DNA from: Cryptomeria japonica
Taxonomy: Eukaryota > Streptophyta > Pinopsida > Cupressales > Cupressaceae
Reading direction: 5' to 3'
Assembly (NCBI RefSeq): GCF_030272615.1
Contig: NC_081411.1
Coordinates: forward strand, 41,965,140-42,029,139
Length of the DNA: 64,000 nucleotides
Below the pieces are notes generated by a model. The model was not told where the DNA came from, made no database searches, and worked only from the letters and a program-made list of their open reading frames with translations. Below are positions 22,279 to 34,904 of the stretch, piece by piece. Each line of letters begins with the position of its first letter. Within the stretch, counting starts at the first letter, position 1. Made by a program: the position numbers and the translations under genes.

Positions 22279-23061
22279 AGAAAATGATAAAAAAAAGCTA
22301 GATCTAAGATGCAATTGCCTATAATAACAATGCTCAAATGATATACTAAGAGATACTATGCCTATAGTAACAATGCCTAAAATGCAAATGAGATGGGATC
22401 CTCATTGCAATGGGAGATATTTATAGGATTTCCAAGGTCAGGGGTGAGGTGGTAGGAATCAAAAGTCAAGATTGAGTTTGAAGATATCAATGGTGAAATT
22501 AGAGGAGGTTGGAAAAGAGGTTGGAGGAAAGGGGACATTTGTCATCTCTATGGTGACAAGTGTCAAGGGGCTTCCAAGAGAGGGGACATGTGGCCCAAGA
22601 ATGCCATGTTTCTCAAGGGGAGAGCATCCACACCATAGGAGGTTAGGATGTGCAAGCTAAGGTAGGTTTAATTAAACCCAGGGTTAGATGGAATGGGTTA
22701 TGCTTAGAAGTGGTTAGGTTAGGTGGTTAGAAGTTAGGAGGCATGTGGGTAATTTGAATTTAAAAATTCAAATAATAAGAAAAGACTAATTAATTCTCAG
22801 CAACTCATAAATTGATTTGTTTTAATTAATTAGGAGATTAGAAGAAATGAATTTGATGGGGAAGATTAATTAATTTGAATTAATTAATCAAAGGGAATTA
22901 TTGATATGAACCTATTAAATAAATCCTTAGATTTATTAATAAGTAGATGAAAGGAAGAAGTTAATGAAATTGCTAATGATTTTAATTAAATTAGGAAGGA
23001 GGATTAATTAAATAATCGCTTATTCAATTAATTATCTTCAGACCATTTTTAGGTGTATACA

Positions 23062-23076
23062 TTTTGCCCCTCTTTG
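23062..23076 (-). promoter_or_regulatory. Polypurine tract of element C
   Basis: On the minus strand CAAAGAGGGGCAAAA immediately precedes the LTR start TGTATACACC. It is identical to the tracts of A and B. Confidence 0.85.
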
Positions 23077-23893
23077 AAGCGAGGTGTGATGACGCATCGA
23101 TTCAAAGAATAATCTCATTTTGATGATGATATTGGTTCGATAGGATGCCCCAGCTCTTGATTGATGGATTAAGGTATGATTAATCCCCCTCAGGAGATCA
23201 ATTGAGATAATTGACCTTTGGAGTTTTGCGAATTTTTGTGAAATTAATATCCTGATTAGAAATGATTTAATTTCTGCAACTGCGTTTGATGAAAATGAGA
23301 GTTCTACAATCATGGTGATGTGGTTCTTTATTATTGATAAAGCTTGATTAATTAGATTGATAAGATCAAGATTTAGTCTGGTTTCAGGAGTACCACCTCC
23401 TGTATAAGACAATGATGATCAAAGCGTCTGGTTTCAGGAATGATATATCCTGTATAAGACATGATCAAAACGTCTAGTTTCAGGAAAGATACATCCTGTA
23501 TAAGACATGATAGAATCGATTAAATGTGGTTGATTGATCGAATTGATAAGGTTGATTAGATAAAGAACTGACAGTTTATTGATATCAAGTTGTAGGAAGA
23601 TTTAGATATATCGATGTTGGTTCTGTTGAGAGGGTAGCATAAGATTTTCATTGGGTCGACAATATCTGGAGAGATATGAGTCATCAGTCTGATTGTGTAT
23701 ACACTTATGATGATGCCTTGATGATTCTCGTGATAGATTTAACCTTGGATAAAATGAGCATGCAGGATCCCATGCAAGAATGGAATGTAAGCTAAATGCA
23801 AATGCAATGCTAATGAAATGTAAAGCTATGACCAGACCAGTCACTGGATTATTGTATTTTTGTCATCATTGAAATGTGGGAAGTGAGTGCAAA
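23077..23893 (-). other. Element C 3' non-coding region, left part
   Basis: No gene. Three tandem units of about 50 bp (23376-23511) carry GTCT(G/A)GTTTCAGGA and CCTGTATAAGACA. They match, in reverse complement, the repeat at 7155-7250 of element A. Confidence 0.6.
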
Positions 23894-25203
23894 TGGTCCA
23901 GGAGCACCTAACCCAAACGTACACTAGGAGGATAAAGATAATTTCATGAATCATTTCACTCATATTCGAGTTTATATGGTCATTTTAATGTACTTTGAGT
24001 CATTATGAGATCATATGTAAGGCTAAAAAAGCCAATTGTAATGAGTTGTCCAAGTTGTTCTAATAAGGTCTTGATTGGGTTTATGAGGTTACATTTGTAT
24101 AAATGAGTCATGAAAGGGTAAAAAGGTTTTAAAAGGTCATTTGAAGTCCATTTTGATGTATTTGTAGGTTCATGTGAAGTCTTACAAGTTTGGAGTTCAT
24201 ATTCATCAAAGTTGTCATTTGTGGCATTAAATGTTGTCAAGCAACAAACCATGTTTTAAAAAGTTGCAAATAAAGGATGTAATTGGTCTTGGGTAGTTTT
24301 AACTGCCATATGGATGTGTGGAGGTTATAAAAACCATCATTTGGTCAAATCCAATGGGAGTGTGTATGATTGGAGGAAGGAAATGAATAACATTTGATGT
24401 TTTTACACACTCCACAATGTTTTATGGGTATTACAGTATGATCATTCACATTTTTAGTTGTGAAAAATCATTTGTCTTCATTGGATATATATTTGATATG
24501 ATAATTGCATGAGTTAAATTTTTTTTCCCTTTGGTTTCATTTAATTTCAATCACTTTGAAGCAAGTTATGCAAGTTTTGGTGAAAACTGTCAAAAAACCC
24601 TCCAACTTGGGGTTTGTGGAGAGTTTCACTAAAATCTTTTGATTGTGCCATTGAAAATTGTTGTAACTTTGGTGTTTTCTAGAGGGTTGAATTATATTTC
24701 AAATAAACTCAATTTCAATGTGATTGGTTAAGTATTTTATGAGATATTTGATGCCCTAGGCGGACTAGGAATGCAAATTTCTTGTTTTTTTTGTAATAGT
24801 CAAAACGGTCTCAGTGCAGAGACCATAACTCTTAACACCATCGTTGTATTGTTCTAAATTTTGGATATGGTTTTATAAACCTAGTTTTATACAGCTGCAC
24901 TGAAGTGATCTTCAAATTATTTTCAGGTTTGAAAGTTATTAATAACAGAGTACTGGTCTATCAGACTGTCATTAACTGGGACAACATAACACATTGTTTA
25001 GGTCTTGATTAATGTTTAAAGGGTTATAAAATGATATGAAAGATTTGATATTGGATTGGTTGGTTGATAGTAATATTATTATATTCCTTAAACATATCAA
25101 GGTTATAGATTGAAGATTATTTTGGGTCATTGAGCACCCTAGGATTGGGACTCCATAGTTGATTTGGGGTTCTTGGTTGGGTTTTCTATGATGCTCTGCA
25201 TCA
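23894..25203 (+). repeat. Element I 5' LTR
   Basis: Begins TGGTCCAGGAGCACC and ends ...TGCATCA, followed by AAT and the primer-binding site. About 95% identical by eye to 25644-26950. Confidence 0.8.
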
Positions 25204-25643
25204 AATTGGTATCAGAGCCTAGCAAAAGATCTGGGCTAGGAAATTTGTTTATGTTGTGCTTGGTTGCAAGTGTTGGATCTACCTAGCTACAGAGTAAAAG
25301 GCTATAGAGAGAACCTAGTTGTGGTTGCCAAAAGACTAGGGAGAGAGGAAAAAGATACTCCTAGGTCACACAAAGGAAGTATGAGTTTGTGTCTGTGCAG
25401 TAGGAGAGGTTGATGCTTGAGGAACACCTTGAGTTGCAATCATTGGATACTCCATGGATGTGAGTAGTTGAGAGGATGATTACCTTTTTGAAGTTGGTAG
25501 CAGCAGAATGAGGATAATGAGAGAATGATGAAAGGAAGAGGCAGAGATAAAGATGAAGACAAAGACAAAGTTTTAGTCCAAGATACAAAATTTTCTTTCA
25601 GGTTGTTTCCAAGGGACTTGGAAAGATTTCAAGGTCAGTAGTA

Positions 25644-26950
25644 TGATGCAGGAGCACCTAACCCAAACATACACTAGGAGGTTAAAGATAATTTCATGAA
25701 TCATTTCACTCATATTTGAGTTTATATGGTCATTTTAATGTACTTTGAGTCATTATGAGGTCATATGTAAGACTAAAAGAGCCAATTGTAATGAGTTGTC
25801 CAAGTTGTCCTAATAAGGTCTTGATTGGGTTTATGAGGTCAAATTTGTATAAACGAGTCATGAAAGGGTAAAAAATTTGTAAAAGGTCATTTGAAGTCCA
25901 TTTTGATGTATTTATAAGGTTCATGTGAAGTCTTACAAGTTTGGAGTTCATATTCATCAAAGTTGTCATTTGTGGCATTGAATGTTGTCAAGCAACAAAC
26001 CATGTTCTAAAAAGTTGCAAACCAAGGATGTAATTGGTCTTGGGCAGTTGTAACTTCCATATGGATGTGTGGAGGTTATAGAAACCATCATTTAGTCAAA
26101 TCCAATGGGGGTGTGTATGATTGGAGGAAGGAAATGAATAACATTTGAAGTTTTTACACACTCCACATTGTTTTCTGGGTATTATAGTCTGATCATTCAC
26201 ATTTTTATTTATGAAAAAAAATTTGTCTCCATTGGATATATATTTTATATGATAATGGCATGAGTTAATTTTTTTTTCCCTTTGGTTTCATTTAATTTCA
26301 ATCACTTTGAAGCAAGTTATGCAAGTTTTGGTGAAAACTGTCAAAAAACCCTCCAACTTGGGGTTTGTGGAGAATTTCACTAAAATGTTTTGATTGCGCC
26401 ATTGAAAATTGTTGTAACTTTGGTATTTTCTACAGGGTTGAATTATCTTTCAAATGAATTTAGTATCAATGTGATTGGTTAAGTATTTTATGAGATATTT
26501 GATGCCCTAGGCGAACTGGGAATGTAGATTTCTTGTTTTTGTTGTAACAATCAAAATGGTCTCGGTGCAGAGACCATAACTCTTAACTCCACCGTTGGGT
26601 TGTTCTAAATTTTGGATATGGTTTTAGAAACATAGTTTTCTATAGTCTTAGTGAAGAGATCTTCAAAATATTGTTGGGTTTGAAAGTTATTAATAAGAGA
26701 GTATGGGTCTATCAGACTGTCATTAACTGGGACAACATAATGCATTGTTTGGGTCTTGATTAATGTTTAAAGGATTATAAAATGGAAAGATTTTCTATTG
26801 GATTGGCTGGTTGATAGTAATCTTGTTAGATGCCTCAAACATATCAAGGTTATAGATTGAATATTATTTTGGGTCATTGAGCACCCTAGGATTGGGACTC
26901 CATGGTTGATTTGAGGTTCTTGGTTGGTTTTTCTATGATGCTTTGCATTA
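25644..26950 (+). repeat. Element I 3' LTR
   Basis: Begins TGATGCAGGAGCACC and ends ...TGCATTA. The final CA has become TA. Directly followed by GCAAA. Confidence 0.8.
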
Positions 26951-26955
26951 GCAAA

Positions 26956-27909
26956 CATCAATGGTATAATTAAACCATGATGATCTAAGCACTATTTTCC
27001 TAGATTTTGATATGGCAAGTTAGCACAAGCATCGAGGTATAATTGAACCGAGATGACCTGAGTGTTGCTTGCATAAAACAGGTAGTATTAATCATTTTAA
27101 TACGCAAATCGGAAATGTCTTCGATGATACTCTGATGATCATGTCTTGAGACAAATTTGCACATATTAATGATTAATTTATAGACAATAGACAAGAAAAA
27201 TATCATGTTCCTTCCTTTTTCCTCTAGTCAAAGACATCCTGGAGTTACTCAGAAATCGTGATAGCGAAAATCAAGATAGAAAAGTTGAACAATCATGTTA
27301 AAATCATTATCCAAAAGGTATCATCCATTGAAAAGTGTTTGATGTGCTTAGACTAACTTTGTGATAGTTTGATGGTTGATAATTTGATCTCGCGTTCAAC
27401 ATTGGATGTGTCTCAGTGTTTTCACTTGATAAGAGTTGTTTAACTGTTCTTCTTCTTGTTTGATTAAGCTCAAAATGATCAAATTTTTTGCCCCCAACTA
27501 GGTGCAGGATTTTGCCCCAAGCTTAGAAACAAATTCATCATGATATACCCAATGATCCAAACCATGGCGAGAAGCCAGTTGGGATGCCTACATATGTACA
27601 AAGACTTTATTATGGATATGAACAACACTGATGGAAAATGAATAAATGCAAGCGGAAGGATGCATGAACTAATAGATGGAAGAGCTAATGGATAGATAAC
27701 ACCTGTTTGCTAGGTTTTCACTGTCTATTTTTATTGCACTTTTTATCATATTTGATTTTTTTTTAGTTTTTTTCTTTTTCACTTTTTGATTTTTTTCTGC
27801 TTTTTCACTATTTTTTTTCCTGCTTCTTCACTATTTTTGATTTTTCCTGCTTTTTCATTGTTTCTGATTTTTCCTTCTTTTTCACTGTTTTTGATTTTTC
27901 CTATTTTTT
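26956..27909 (-). other. Element C 3' non-coding region next to pol
   Basis: No gene. Contains CTAGTCAAAGACATCCTGG near 27223 (also in B near 56615, opposite strand). The GTGAAAACCTAGCAAACAGG block lies at about 27700-27722, minus strand. An array of about six (T)GATTTTTCCTGCTTTTTCACTG-like units lies at about 27721-27910, just after the pol stop. Confidence 0.6.
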
Positions 27910-28237
27910 TTAGACATAAAACTTCTTTAGATGCATTCTATTGATTGGTTCTTTGAACTGATCTCTATCATGTGTTGATAGTTGATATGCTCCTAATCCA
28001 AATACTATTGTGACCACAAATGGACCTAACCAGTTTGGTTCAAACTTTCCTTTCTTTTCTTGATCTGCCTGGTTGCATGGATTTTCCTTTAGTAATAGTT
28101 CCCCAACTTGAAAGACTCATGGTTTAACCCTATGATTATAACTTTGGCACATTCTTTGTTGATATACCTTTAAATGATAAAAGGCATTTTTTCTTCATTC
28201 ATGGATTAATTTTAACTCTTGTAATCTAGATACTCGT
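27910..28237 (-). pseudogene. pol: Element C integrase C-terminus (GPY/F-like)
   Basis: End of the C polyprotein, cut from the integrase core by element G. Readable segments are QVGELLLKENPCNQ, KKGKFEPNWLGPFVV and GAYQLST, ending HLKKFYV and TAA at 27910-27912. It matches the last 75 residues of B's 54590-55753 ORF (KFEPNWLGPYI). This is the GPY/F-type C-terminal part of Ty3/gypsy integrases, which helps multimerisation and DNA binding. In-frame stops lie near 28125 and 28203. Confidence 0.75.
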
Positions 28238-28243
28238 TGTTAT

Positions 28244-29280
28244 ATTGAGAGGGGGGGGTGAATCAGTTGTCTACTAAACTCAAACCAAAAACCAATTAAT
28301 CAACTTAATGCTTAATACCAGTAAACCAGTTAAGTGTGCCGGTAGACAATGTTAACAATAAATTGCTATACTGGTAAAGATTAATGCATGAAACAGAAAC
28401 ATAGAGTCATCCACAACATATAACACCAAAATTTGTACGTGGAAACCCTGTAAGGGAAAAACCATGGTGGGAAACCTTACCCACAATCAGATGATACTAC
28501 TGCAGACAGTAAGTGTACATGAATGGGGTCTACACATGCAGAAAGGCCAATAGCCTAGAGCTCACTGCTCAATCACAAAATGAGAGTCACACTGACTACA
28601 GTTGGATGGTTAAATCCAATAAGAATGTACTGCAGAAAATAGCATCTTCATATGCTAGATTTAGTACCGATGTAATGCTGATATGCTTATACAAAAACCT
28701 TACTTCACCTTCAAATGATGTCTTCATGTATTCCTCTGCTTGATCTTGCATATACCTTCACACAGTCCCTCCCCTTTTTTTTTTCACCCTTGATCTTACA
28801 AATAAGATCTTACATTTATACCATACCCTAAGACCAATTTTAGTAGGTCGGCTCTACAAGATATTACAATAAAATCATTTTACAAACAATAGAATATTCG
28901 ATGCAATAACTGATTAAACATGTCAGCTCAATATATTTACATCAATAATAAATCATCTCCATAGCGTGCCATGCTAATCTGGAAAAGATAAACCTGCTGG
29001 TGTAACCCTAGATAGCCTGGACCTATTTGGCAGTAAAAGTAAATATGCAAATATAAAATATACCAATGATTAATTCTTCAAAACAAAGTGTCCACATGAT
29101 GTTTTCAACATTACCAAGTGTCTTCCATATCATTCCAGATACCAGTGAACATTATATCCTGCCGGTGAACCATATACCAGTAATAGTTACTTGCTTGCCG
29201 ATGAATGTTGTTGGATCTCCAAAGTGCTTGTTTTCAGTAGGTGTTGACATCAATGACAAAATCATACCAAAATACCAACA
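28244..29280 (-). repeat. Element G 3' LTR
   Basis: Matches 33845-34899 apart from a missing outer end. The inner end ...AATACCAACA adjoins the polypurine tract. Short frames inside (28513-28743, 29066-29341) occur in both LTRs and are not genes. Confidence 0.85.
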
Positions 29281-29634
29281 ATCTCCCTCTTTGGCATTGA
29301 TGGCAACACAAGATGGAAAAACCATCAAAGTGCCAAAATAGAAATGCCAAGTGTAAAACCAACAATCTCCTCAAAGTAACAATCTCAAACTCCCTGAGAG
29401 TAACATGAGTTATTTTATGTTATCCTATACCAATTTTCACCATAGATATCTCTCCTTAATTGGTAATGTGTTTTTCGATATATCTCTCCCCGTTTGACAT
29501 CAAATGCCAAAGCTACAAAACTTAAGTCCATACAAAAATACCAACTACTCCCCCTGAGAAGTAGCTTCCTCATCAAATACCAGAATAAAGATTTGTCTTT
29601 TTAATTCTACTAGTTGATGACAATCATCAACTGT

Positions 29635-31268
29635 CTAAGTCTCTACTAGTGGAGGTATGACTCCAAGCTGATCTCTGAGATATTCAAAAGTCTCCTTAGG
29701 CAAAGGTTTTGTGAAAATATCTGCAAGTTGTTCTTTAGTATTCACATAAACTAGTTTTATCTCCTTTTCTTCAACTTTTTCCCTTAGAAAATTCAGTTTG
29801 ATAGAAACATGTTTAGTTTTAGAATGTAATACCGGATTCTTAGATATATTAATTGCTACAGTGTTATCACAATATATAGTAATGGGTTCTTTGCATTTTA
29901 CCTTTATGTCTTTCAACATTTGTTTAAGCCATAATACCTATGTACAGTTAGTTGTTGCTGCAACATATTCTGATTCAGTTGTTGATAAAGATGTACAACT
30001 CTGTTTCTTACTCAACCAAGAAACTAATCTCTTTCCAAGAAAGAATGCTCCTCTAGTGGTGCTCTCTCTATCATCCACATCTCCTGCCGAATTTGCATCT
30101 GTGTATGCACATAGGTCAAAATTTTCATCTCTAGGATACCATAATCCAAGATTTGTTGTGCCTTGTAAGTATCGAAAAATCCTTTTCACTGTTGATTCAT
30201 GATTTTCCCTAGGATTACTCTGAAATCTAGAAACAATACATACTGCATTCATAATATCAGGCCTGGTTTGTGTTAAATATAGTAAACCTCCTATCATAGA
30301 TTTGTATCTAGTTGGATTAATAGGTGTAGATTCATCCCTTTGAGATAATTTGTCATTTGTAGTCATAGGTGTGCTTACCGGTTTAGAGATCTCCATCCCA
30401 AATTTCTTTAGTAATTCTCTCAAGTACTTGTATTGACTCAAAAATATACCTTTATCAGTCTGTGAAATCTATAATCCTAAAAAGAATTTTATTTCTCCAA
30501 TCATAGACATTTCAAATTCTTGTTGCATTTTAAAAGAAATTCCTTACATAATCCATCTTCTCCTCCAAAGATTATATCATCAACAAATACTTCAATAATC
30601 AAGATGTCATCATTAGTTATTTTGTAATATAAATTGCTATCTGCATTTCCTTTAGTAAAACCAATCTTTAAAAGATACTTATCCAACCTTGCATACCAAG
30701 CTCTTAGGGCTTGTTTCAATCCATACAGAGCTTTTCTTAACCTGCAAACCATATCATTGTCATCTGTTAAAGAAAATCCGTCAGGTTGTTCAATATATAC
30801 TTTTTCTTCAAGATCTCCATTCAAAAATGCACATTTAATATCCATTTGATAAACTTTATAGTCCTTGTGAGGTGTAAAAGCCAAGAATAATCTAACTGCC
30901 TCAATTTTGGCTACCGGTGCAAAGGTTTTATTGTTATCAACTCCTTCTTTCTAAGAATATCCCTTACACACTAGTCTTGCTTTATTTCTGACAATCTTGC
31001 CATCTTCATTAAGTTTGTTTCTAAATACCCATTTGGTTCCAATTATATTTTTATCTTTAGGCTGGGGAACTAATGTCCAAGTATTATTTTTCTCAATTTG
31101 TCCTAATTCTTCTTCCATAGCTTTAATCCAAAACTTATCTTCACATGCCTCATTGATAGATGATGGTTCAATTTGAGAAATAAGACATACCTCTTCATTT
31201 GCCAATCTTCCTCTTGTCATAACTCCTTTAAATTTGTTTCCAATTATCTGATCTTCAGAATGATTCAA
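29635..31268 (-). pseudogene. pol: Copia reverse transcriptase-RNase H (element G)
   Basis: RT landmarks: NNTWTLVPQPK, GTKWVFRNKL, KARLVCKGYS, YKVYQMDIKCAFLNG, YGLKQALRAWY, and an intact catalytic FVDDIIFGG. RNase H landmarks: CAYTDANSAGDVDD, STTESEYVAATT, NTVAINISKNPVLHSKTKH, and the terminal ADIFTKPLPKE. Breaks: a stop near 30948, a frameshift near 30530 just after the catalytic box, a stop near 30463, and a stop at 29935. The reading order after the integrase confirms copia rather than gypsy. It is closely related to the fragment in element F, and the two can be aligned codon by codon. Confidence 0.9.
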
Positions 31269-31355
31269 TCTTACATACCGGGGTGTCTTAGTTTGCTATT
31301 ATTCTTCAATTACTGTGGAATCCTTTGATGATACCGGAGTAACTGGATCTTCATT

Positions 31356-33788
31356 CTATATTGGTGGATTCAGTATAGGTTCATTTGTCACAATCTTTGT
31401 TGCCAGTTCAGAGTCTATATACCTTGAAGTTCCTCTGAATTGTTTATCAATTTTTACATTTGTACTCTCAACAATTTTCTGCAATCTCTTATTAAAACAT
31501 CTATATGCCTTTCTCTTAGATGAATAACCAAGAAATATTCTTTCATCACTTCTAGGATCAAATTTGCCAATATACTCATCTCTTCTAATATAACATTTAC
31601 TTCCAAAAATTCTAAAATATTTAAGAGTAGGAGTATTACCAAACCATAGTTCATGAGGGGTCTTACTGGTTTCACCTTTGATGTGAACTTTGTTGAATGT
31701 ATAGACAGCAGTGCTAACTGCCTCTCTCCAATACACATGTGGTAGATTTGCTTCTGATAACATACTTCTTGCTGGATCCAAGATAGTTTTGTTTTTCCTT
31801 TCAACAACTCCATTCTGCTATGGTGTCCGAGGTGCTGATAACTGTCTTCTGATTCCATTCACTTCACAGAATGTATTAAAGTCCTTAGATGTGAATTCAC
31901 CTCCTTGATCTGATCTTATACATTTGATTTTCTTATTGGTTTCATTTTCAACCATTGCTTTGAATAGTTTGAACTTTCCAAGTGCTTCTGATTTTTCTAT
32001 GAGAAAAGTAACCCAACACATTGTAGAATAATCATCAATAATTAGCATGAAAAATCTATCACCTTGTAAGCTTCTAGTTCTAGCTGGACCACATAAATTA
32101 GTGTAAATCAAATCAAGAGCATTATTGGATTTTTCTGGAATACTTTTGAAACTAGCTCTAACTTGTTTTCCAAATTGACATTCCTTACAAATGGTATTCT
32201 GGGGTTTCACAATTTTAGGTAGATCTCTAACTAGTTTAGAAGTACTGATTTTTACCATGCAATCAAAGTTTACATGACATAGTCTCTTATGCCATAACCA
32301 ACTTTCATCTATATGTGCAATTAAGCATGCCTTTTCACTATTATTCAAATGAAAGATATTGCCTCTAGTCTGATTACCAGTTGCAATTTCCAAACTAGTT
32401 CTATTCATGATTTTGCATTTTGCATTTTTAAATTGTAACTGAAATCCCTTCTCAACTAATTGACCAACACTTAAAAGATTATGTTTTAATCCTTCAACAT
32501 AGTACACATTGTCAATGTTATGTTTACCATCAAGAGATATTGAACCCTTTCCTTTGATTGAACAGGCTTTGTCGTCTCCAAATCTTACTAAACCTCCATT
32601 GTATTCTTGAAAGTTCAAGAATTTACCTTTGTCTCCAGTCATGTGATGTGAGCATCCTGAGTCAATGATCCATTTATCCTTTGTTTCAACTTTAGCTGCT
32701 AGGGCTTGTTCTACCGGTTGGGCAATAGGTGCTAGTTGATCTTCTGTTATAGCAACAAAAACCCATCTATTGTCTATTGGATCATCATCAGAATCATCAA
32801 TCACACCTTCATCAGCAATGTAACAAGATTTATCTTTGTTCTTCTTAAATCTGTATCTCTGATATTCAGGATTAGGCTTGTATGTTCTTCTAGCTTCTTC
32901 TCTTAGTCTAACATTTCTATCAGGGGATCTTGAAGCCATATGACCGATCTTATTGCAGTTAAAACATTTAAAGGGTGCTTTACCTTCATACTTACTTCCA
33001 ATTGGACCTTTTGGCATTTTTCTTGCAAATAGTGCTTCAAGTTTTTCAAGCTCTTCATTCTCCTTTCTAGATTCTTCAAGTTCTCTTGCAAAAAAGGCTC
33101 TCCAGTCTGATTTGTCAAATGATAAAGCAGATGATGTTGATTCTTTGAAGGCTAAATCAGTTTTTATGGTAGCAATAGGACCAAATTCCTCAATTTCAAA
33201 GGCTAAAAGTTTTCCAATCAATGTATCCCTAGTTACTGATGTATTAGGAATTGTTCTCAACTCATTTATAGCAGCAACCTTCATTTTATATGCCAGTGGA
33301 AAACCTGTTAAGATTTTTAAAACAATTTCATCCTCACTCAGAGTTCCTCCACAATATTTAATACCCAAAACAATTTCATTTACTCTTTCCATAAAAGCAG
33401 AAATCCTTTCATCTTCTTCCATTTTCAGATGTTCATACCTGACTCAGAAGCTTTCAAGTTTTGCAATCTTGACTATGGTATCTCCTTCATTCAGTGTTTC
33501 CAAATGATTCCAAATAGCTTTAGCAGTAGACCTATTTGATAATCCCATGATTTGTTGATCTGACAATGCGCTCAAAAGTGCTTCTTTTGCTTTGTAATCA
33601 TTTTCTTCATCTTTAGCTAGGGTAGTTGGAGCAGGTTGACTAGGAGTAGCATTAGTATAACCATTCTTTGTAACTTCCCATATGTCTTTACCAATGCAAT
33701 TCAGATGTGTCTCCATTCTGATCTTCCATATCCCATAGTTGGTTCCATCAAGTTTAGGACTGTCCTTCCTAAAATAATTTGTAGACAT
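31356..33788 (-). pseudogene. gag-pol: Copia gag-protease-integrase (element G)
   Basis: Starts at ATG 33788 (MSTNYFRKDSPKLDGTNY), a typical copia Gag N-terminus (LDGTNYGIWKIRME). The zinc knuckle reads CFNCNKIGHMASRSPD: its last Cys is replaced, so the CCHC motif is broken. The protease active site WIIDSGCSHHMTG is intact. The GAG-pre-integrase segment has LWHKRLCHVNF and CKECQFGKQ. The integrase core reaches FMLIIDDYS and IRSDQGGEFTSKDF, with the third acidic residue beyond the stop near 31817. MDPARSMLSEANLPHVYWREAV continues it. All pieces are in one frame with stops near 33441, 31817 and 31355. Confidence 0.9.
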
Positions 33789-33844
33789 TGGATCTCCTCA
33801 AGTTGTTAAACTTCTACAAAAGAGGACTAGGCTTTGATACCAAT

Positions 33845-34899
33845 TGTTAGGTCTCAGAGACAACTGAGAGGGGGGGGTGAATTAGTTGTCTACTAAACTC
33901 AAACCAAAAAATAATTAATCAACTTAATGCTTAATATCGGTAAACCAGTTAAGTGTGTCGGTAGACAGTCTTAACAATAAATTGCTATACCGGTAAAGAT
34001 TAATGCATGAAACACAAACATAGAGTCATCCACAACATATAACACCAAAATTTGTACATGGAAACCCTGTAAGGGGAAAAACCATGGTGGGAAACCTTAC
34101 CCACAATCAGATGATACTACTGCAGATAATAAGTGTACATAAATGGGGTCTGCACATGCAGAAAGGCCAACAGTCTAGAGCTCACTGCTCAATCACAAAA
34201 TGAGAGTCACACCGACTACAGTTGGATGGTTAAATCCAATAAGAATGTACTACACAAAATAGCATCTTCATATGTTGGATTTAGTACCGATGTAATGCTG
34301 ATATGCTTATACAAAAACCTTACTTCACCTTCAAATGATGTCTTCGTGTATTCCTCTGCTTGATCTCACATATGCCTTCACACAATCCCCCTCTTTTTTT
34401 TTTCACCCTTGATCTTACAAATAAGATCTTACATTTATACCATACCCTAAGACCAATTTTAGTAGGTCGGCTCTACAAGATATTACAATAAAATCATTTT
34501 ACAAACAATAGAATATTCGATGCAATAACTGATTAAACATGTTGGCTCAATGCATTTACATCAATAATAAATCATCTCCATAGCGTGCCATGCTAATCTA
34601 GAAAAGATAAACCTGCCGGTGTAACCCTAGATAGCCTGGACCTATTTGCCGGTAAAAGAAAATATGCAAATATGAAATATACCAATGACTAATTCTTCAA
34701 AGCAAAGTGTCCACATGATGTTTTCGACATTACCAAGTGTCTTCCATATCATTCTAGATACTGGTGAACATTATATCCTACTGGTGAACCATATACCAGT
34801 AATAGTTACTTGCTTGCCGGTGAATGTTGTTGGATCTCCAAAGTGCTTGTTTTCAGTAGGTGTTGACATCAATGACAAAACCATACCAAAATAACAACA
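33845..34899 (-). repeat. Element G 5' LTR
   Basis: Starts TGTTAGGTCTCAGAG beside the primer-binding site and ends ...AATAACAACA. Contains a G homopolymer of eight near 33870, also in the left LTR. Confidence 0.85.
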
Positions 34900-34904
34900 G
34901 TTAT

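Larger units (their letters stand above)
20129..23061 (-). repeat. 3' LTR of element C, interrupted by element E
   Basis: On the minus strand it starts TGTATACACCTAAAAATGG at 23061, next to the polypurine tract, and has a TATA box (CCTATAAATATC) near 22420. The left part (20129-20404) continues on the other side of E. The left terminus TGTGAAG is a guess. About 1.06 kb remains without E. Confidence 0.6.
23894..26950 (+). mobile_element. Element I: LTR pair with a 440-bp non-coding interior
   Basis: Two LTRs of about 1.3 kb flank only 440 bp. A primer-binding site TGGTATCAGAGCC (25207-25219), typical of initiator Met-tRNA, follows the left LTR and fixes the + orientation. A perfect GCAAA target duplication lies at 23889-23893 and 26951-26955. 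The interior has no coding capacity and no evident polypurine tract before the right LTR, so part of the interior was probably deleted. It sits in the 3' non-coding region of C. Confidence 0.85.
28244..34899 (-). mobile_element. Element G: full-length Ty1/copia element, decayed
   Basis: Two LTRs of just over 1 kb flank gag, protease, integrase, RT and RNase H in copia order. The minus-strand primer-binding site is TGGTATCAAAGCC (33830-33842), like the initiator Met-tRNA site. The polypurine tract is GCCAAAGAGGGAGAT (29281-29295). GTTAT at 28239-28243 and 34900-34904 is the likely target duplication, which means the left LTR lost about 20 bp of its end. It is inserted in the integrase gene of C. 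Confidence 0.9.

Noticed and set aside
28513-28743. Small ORF with a near-identical copy at 34133-34363
   Set aside because: Both lie inside the LTRs of element G; the duplication is the LTR pair.
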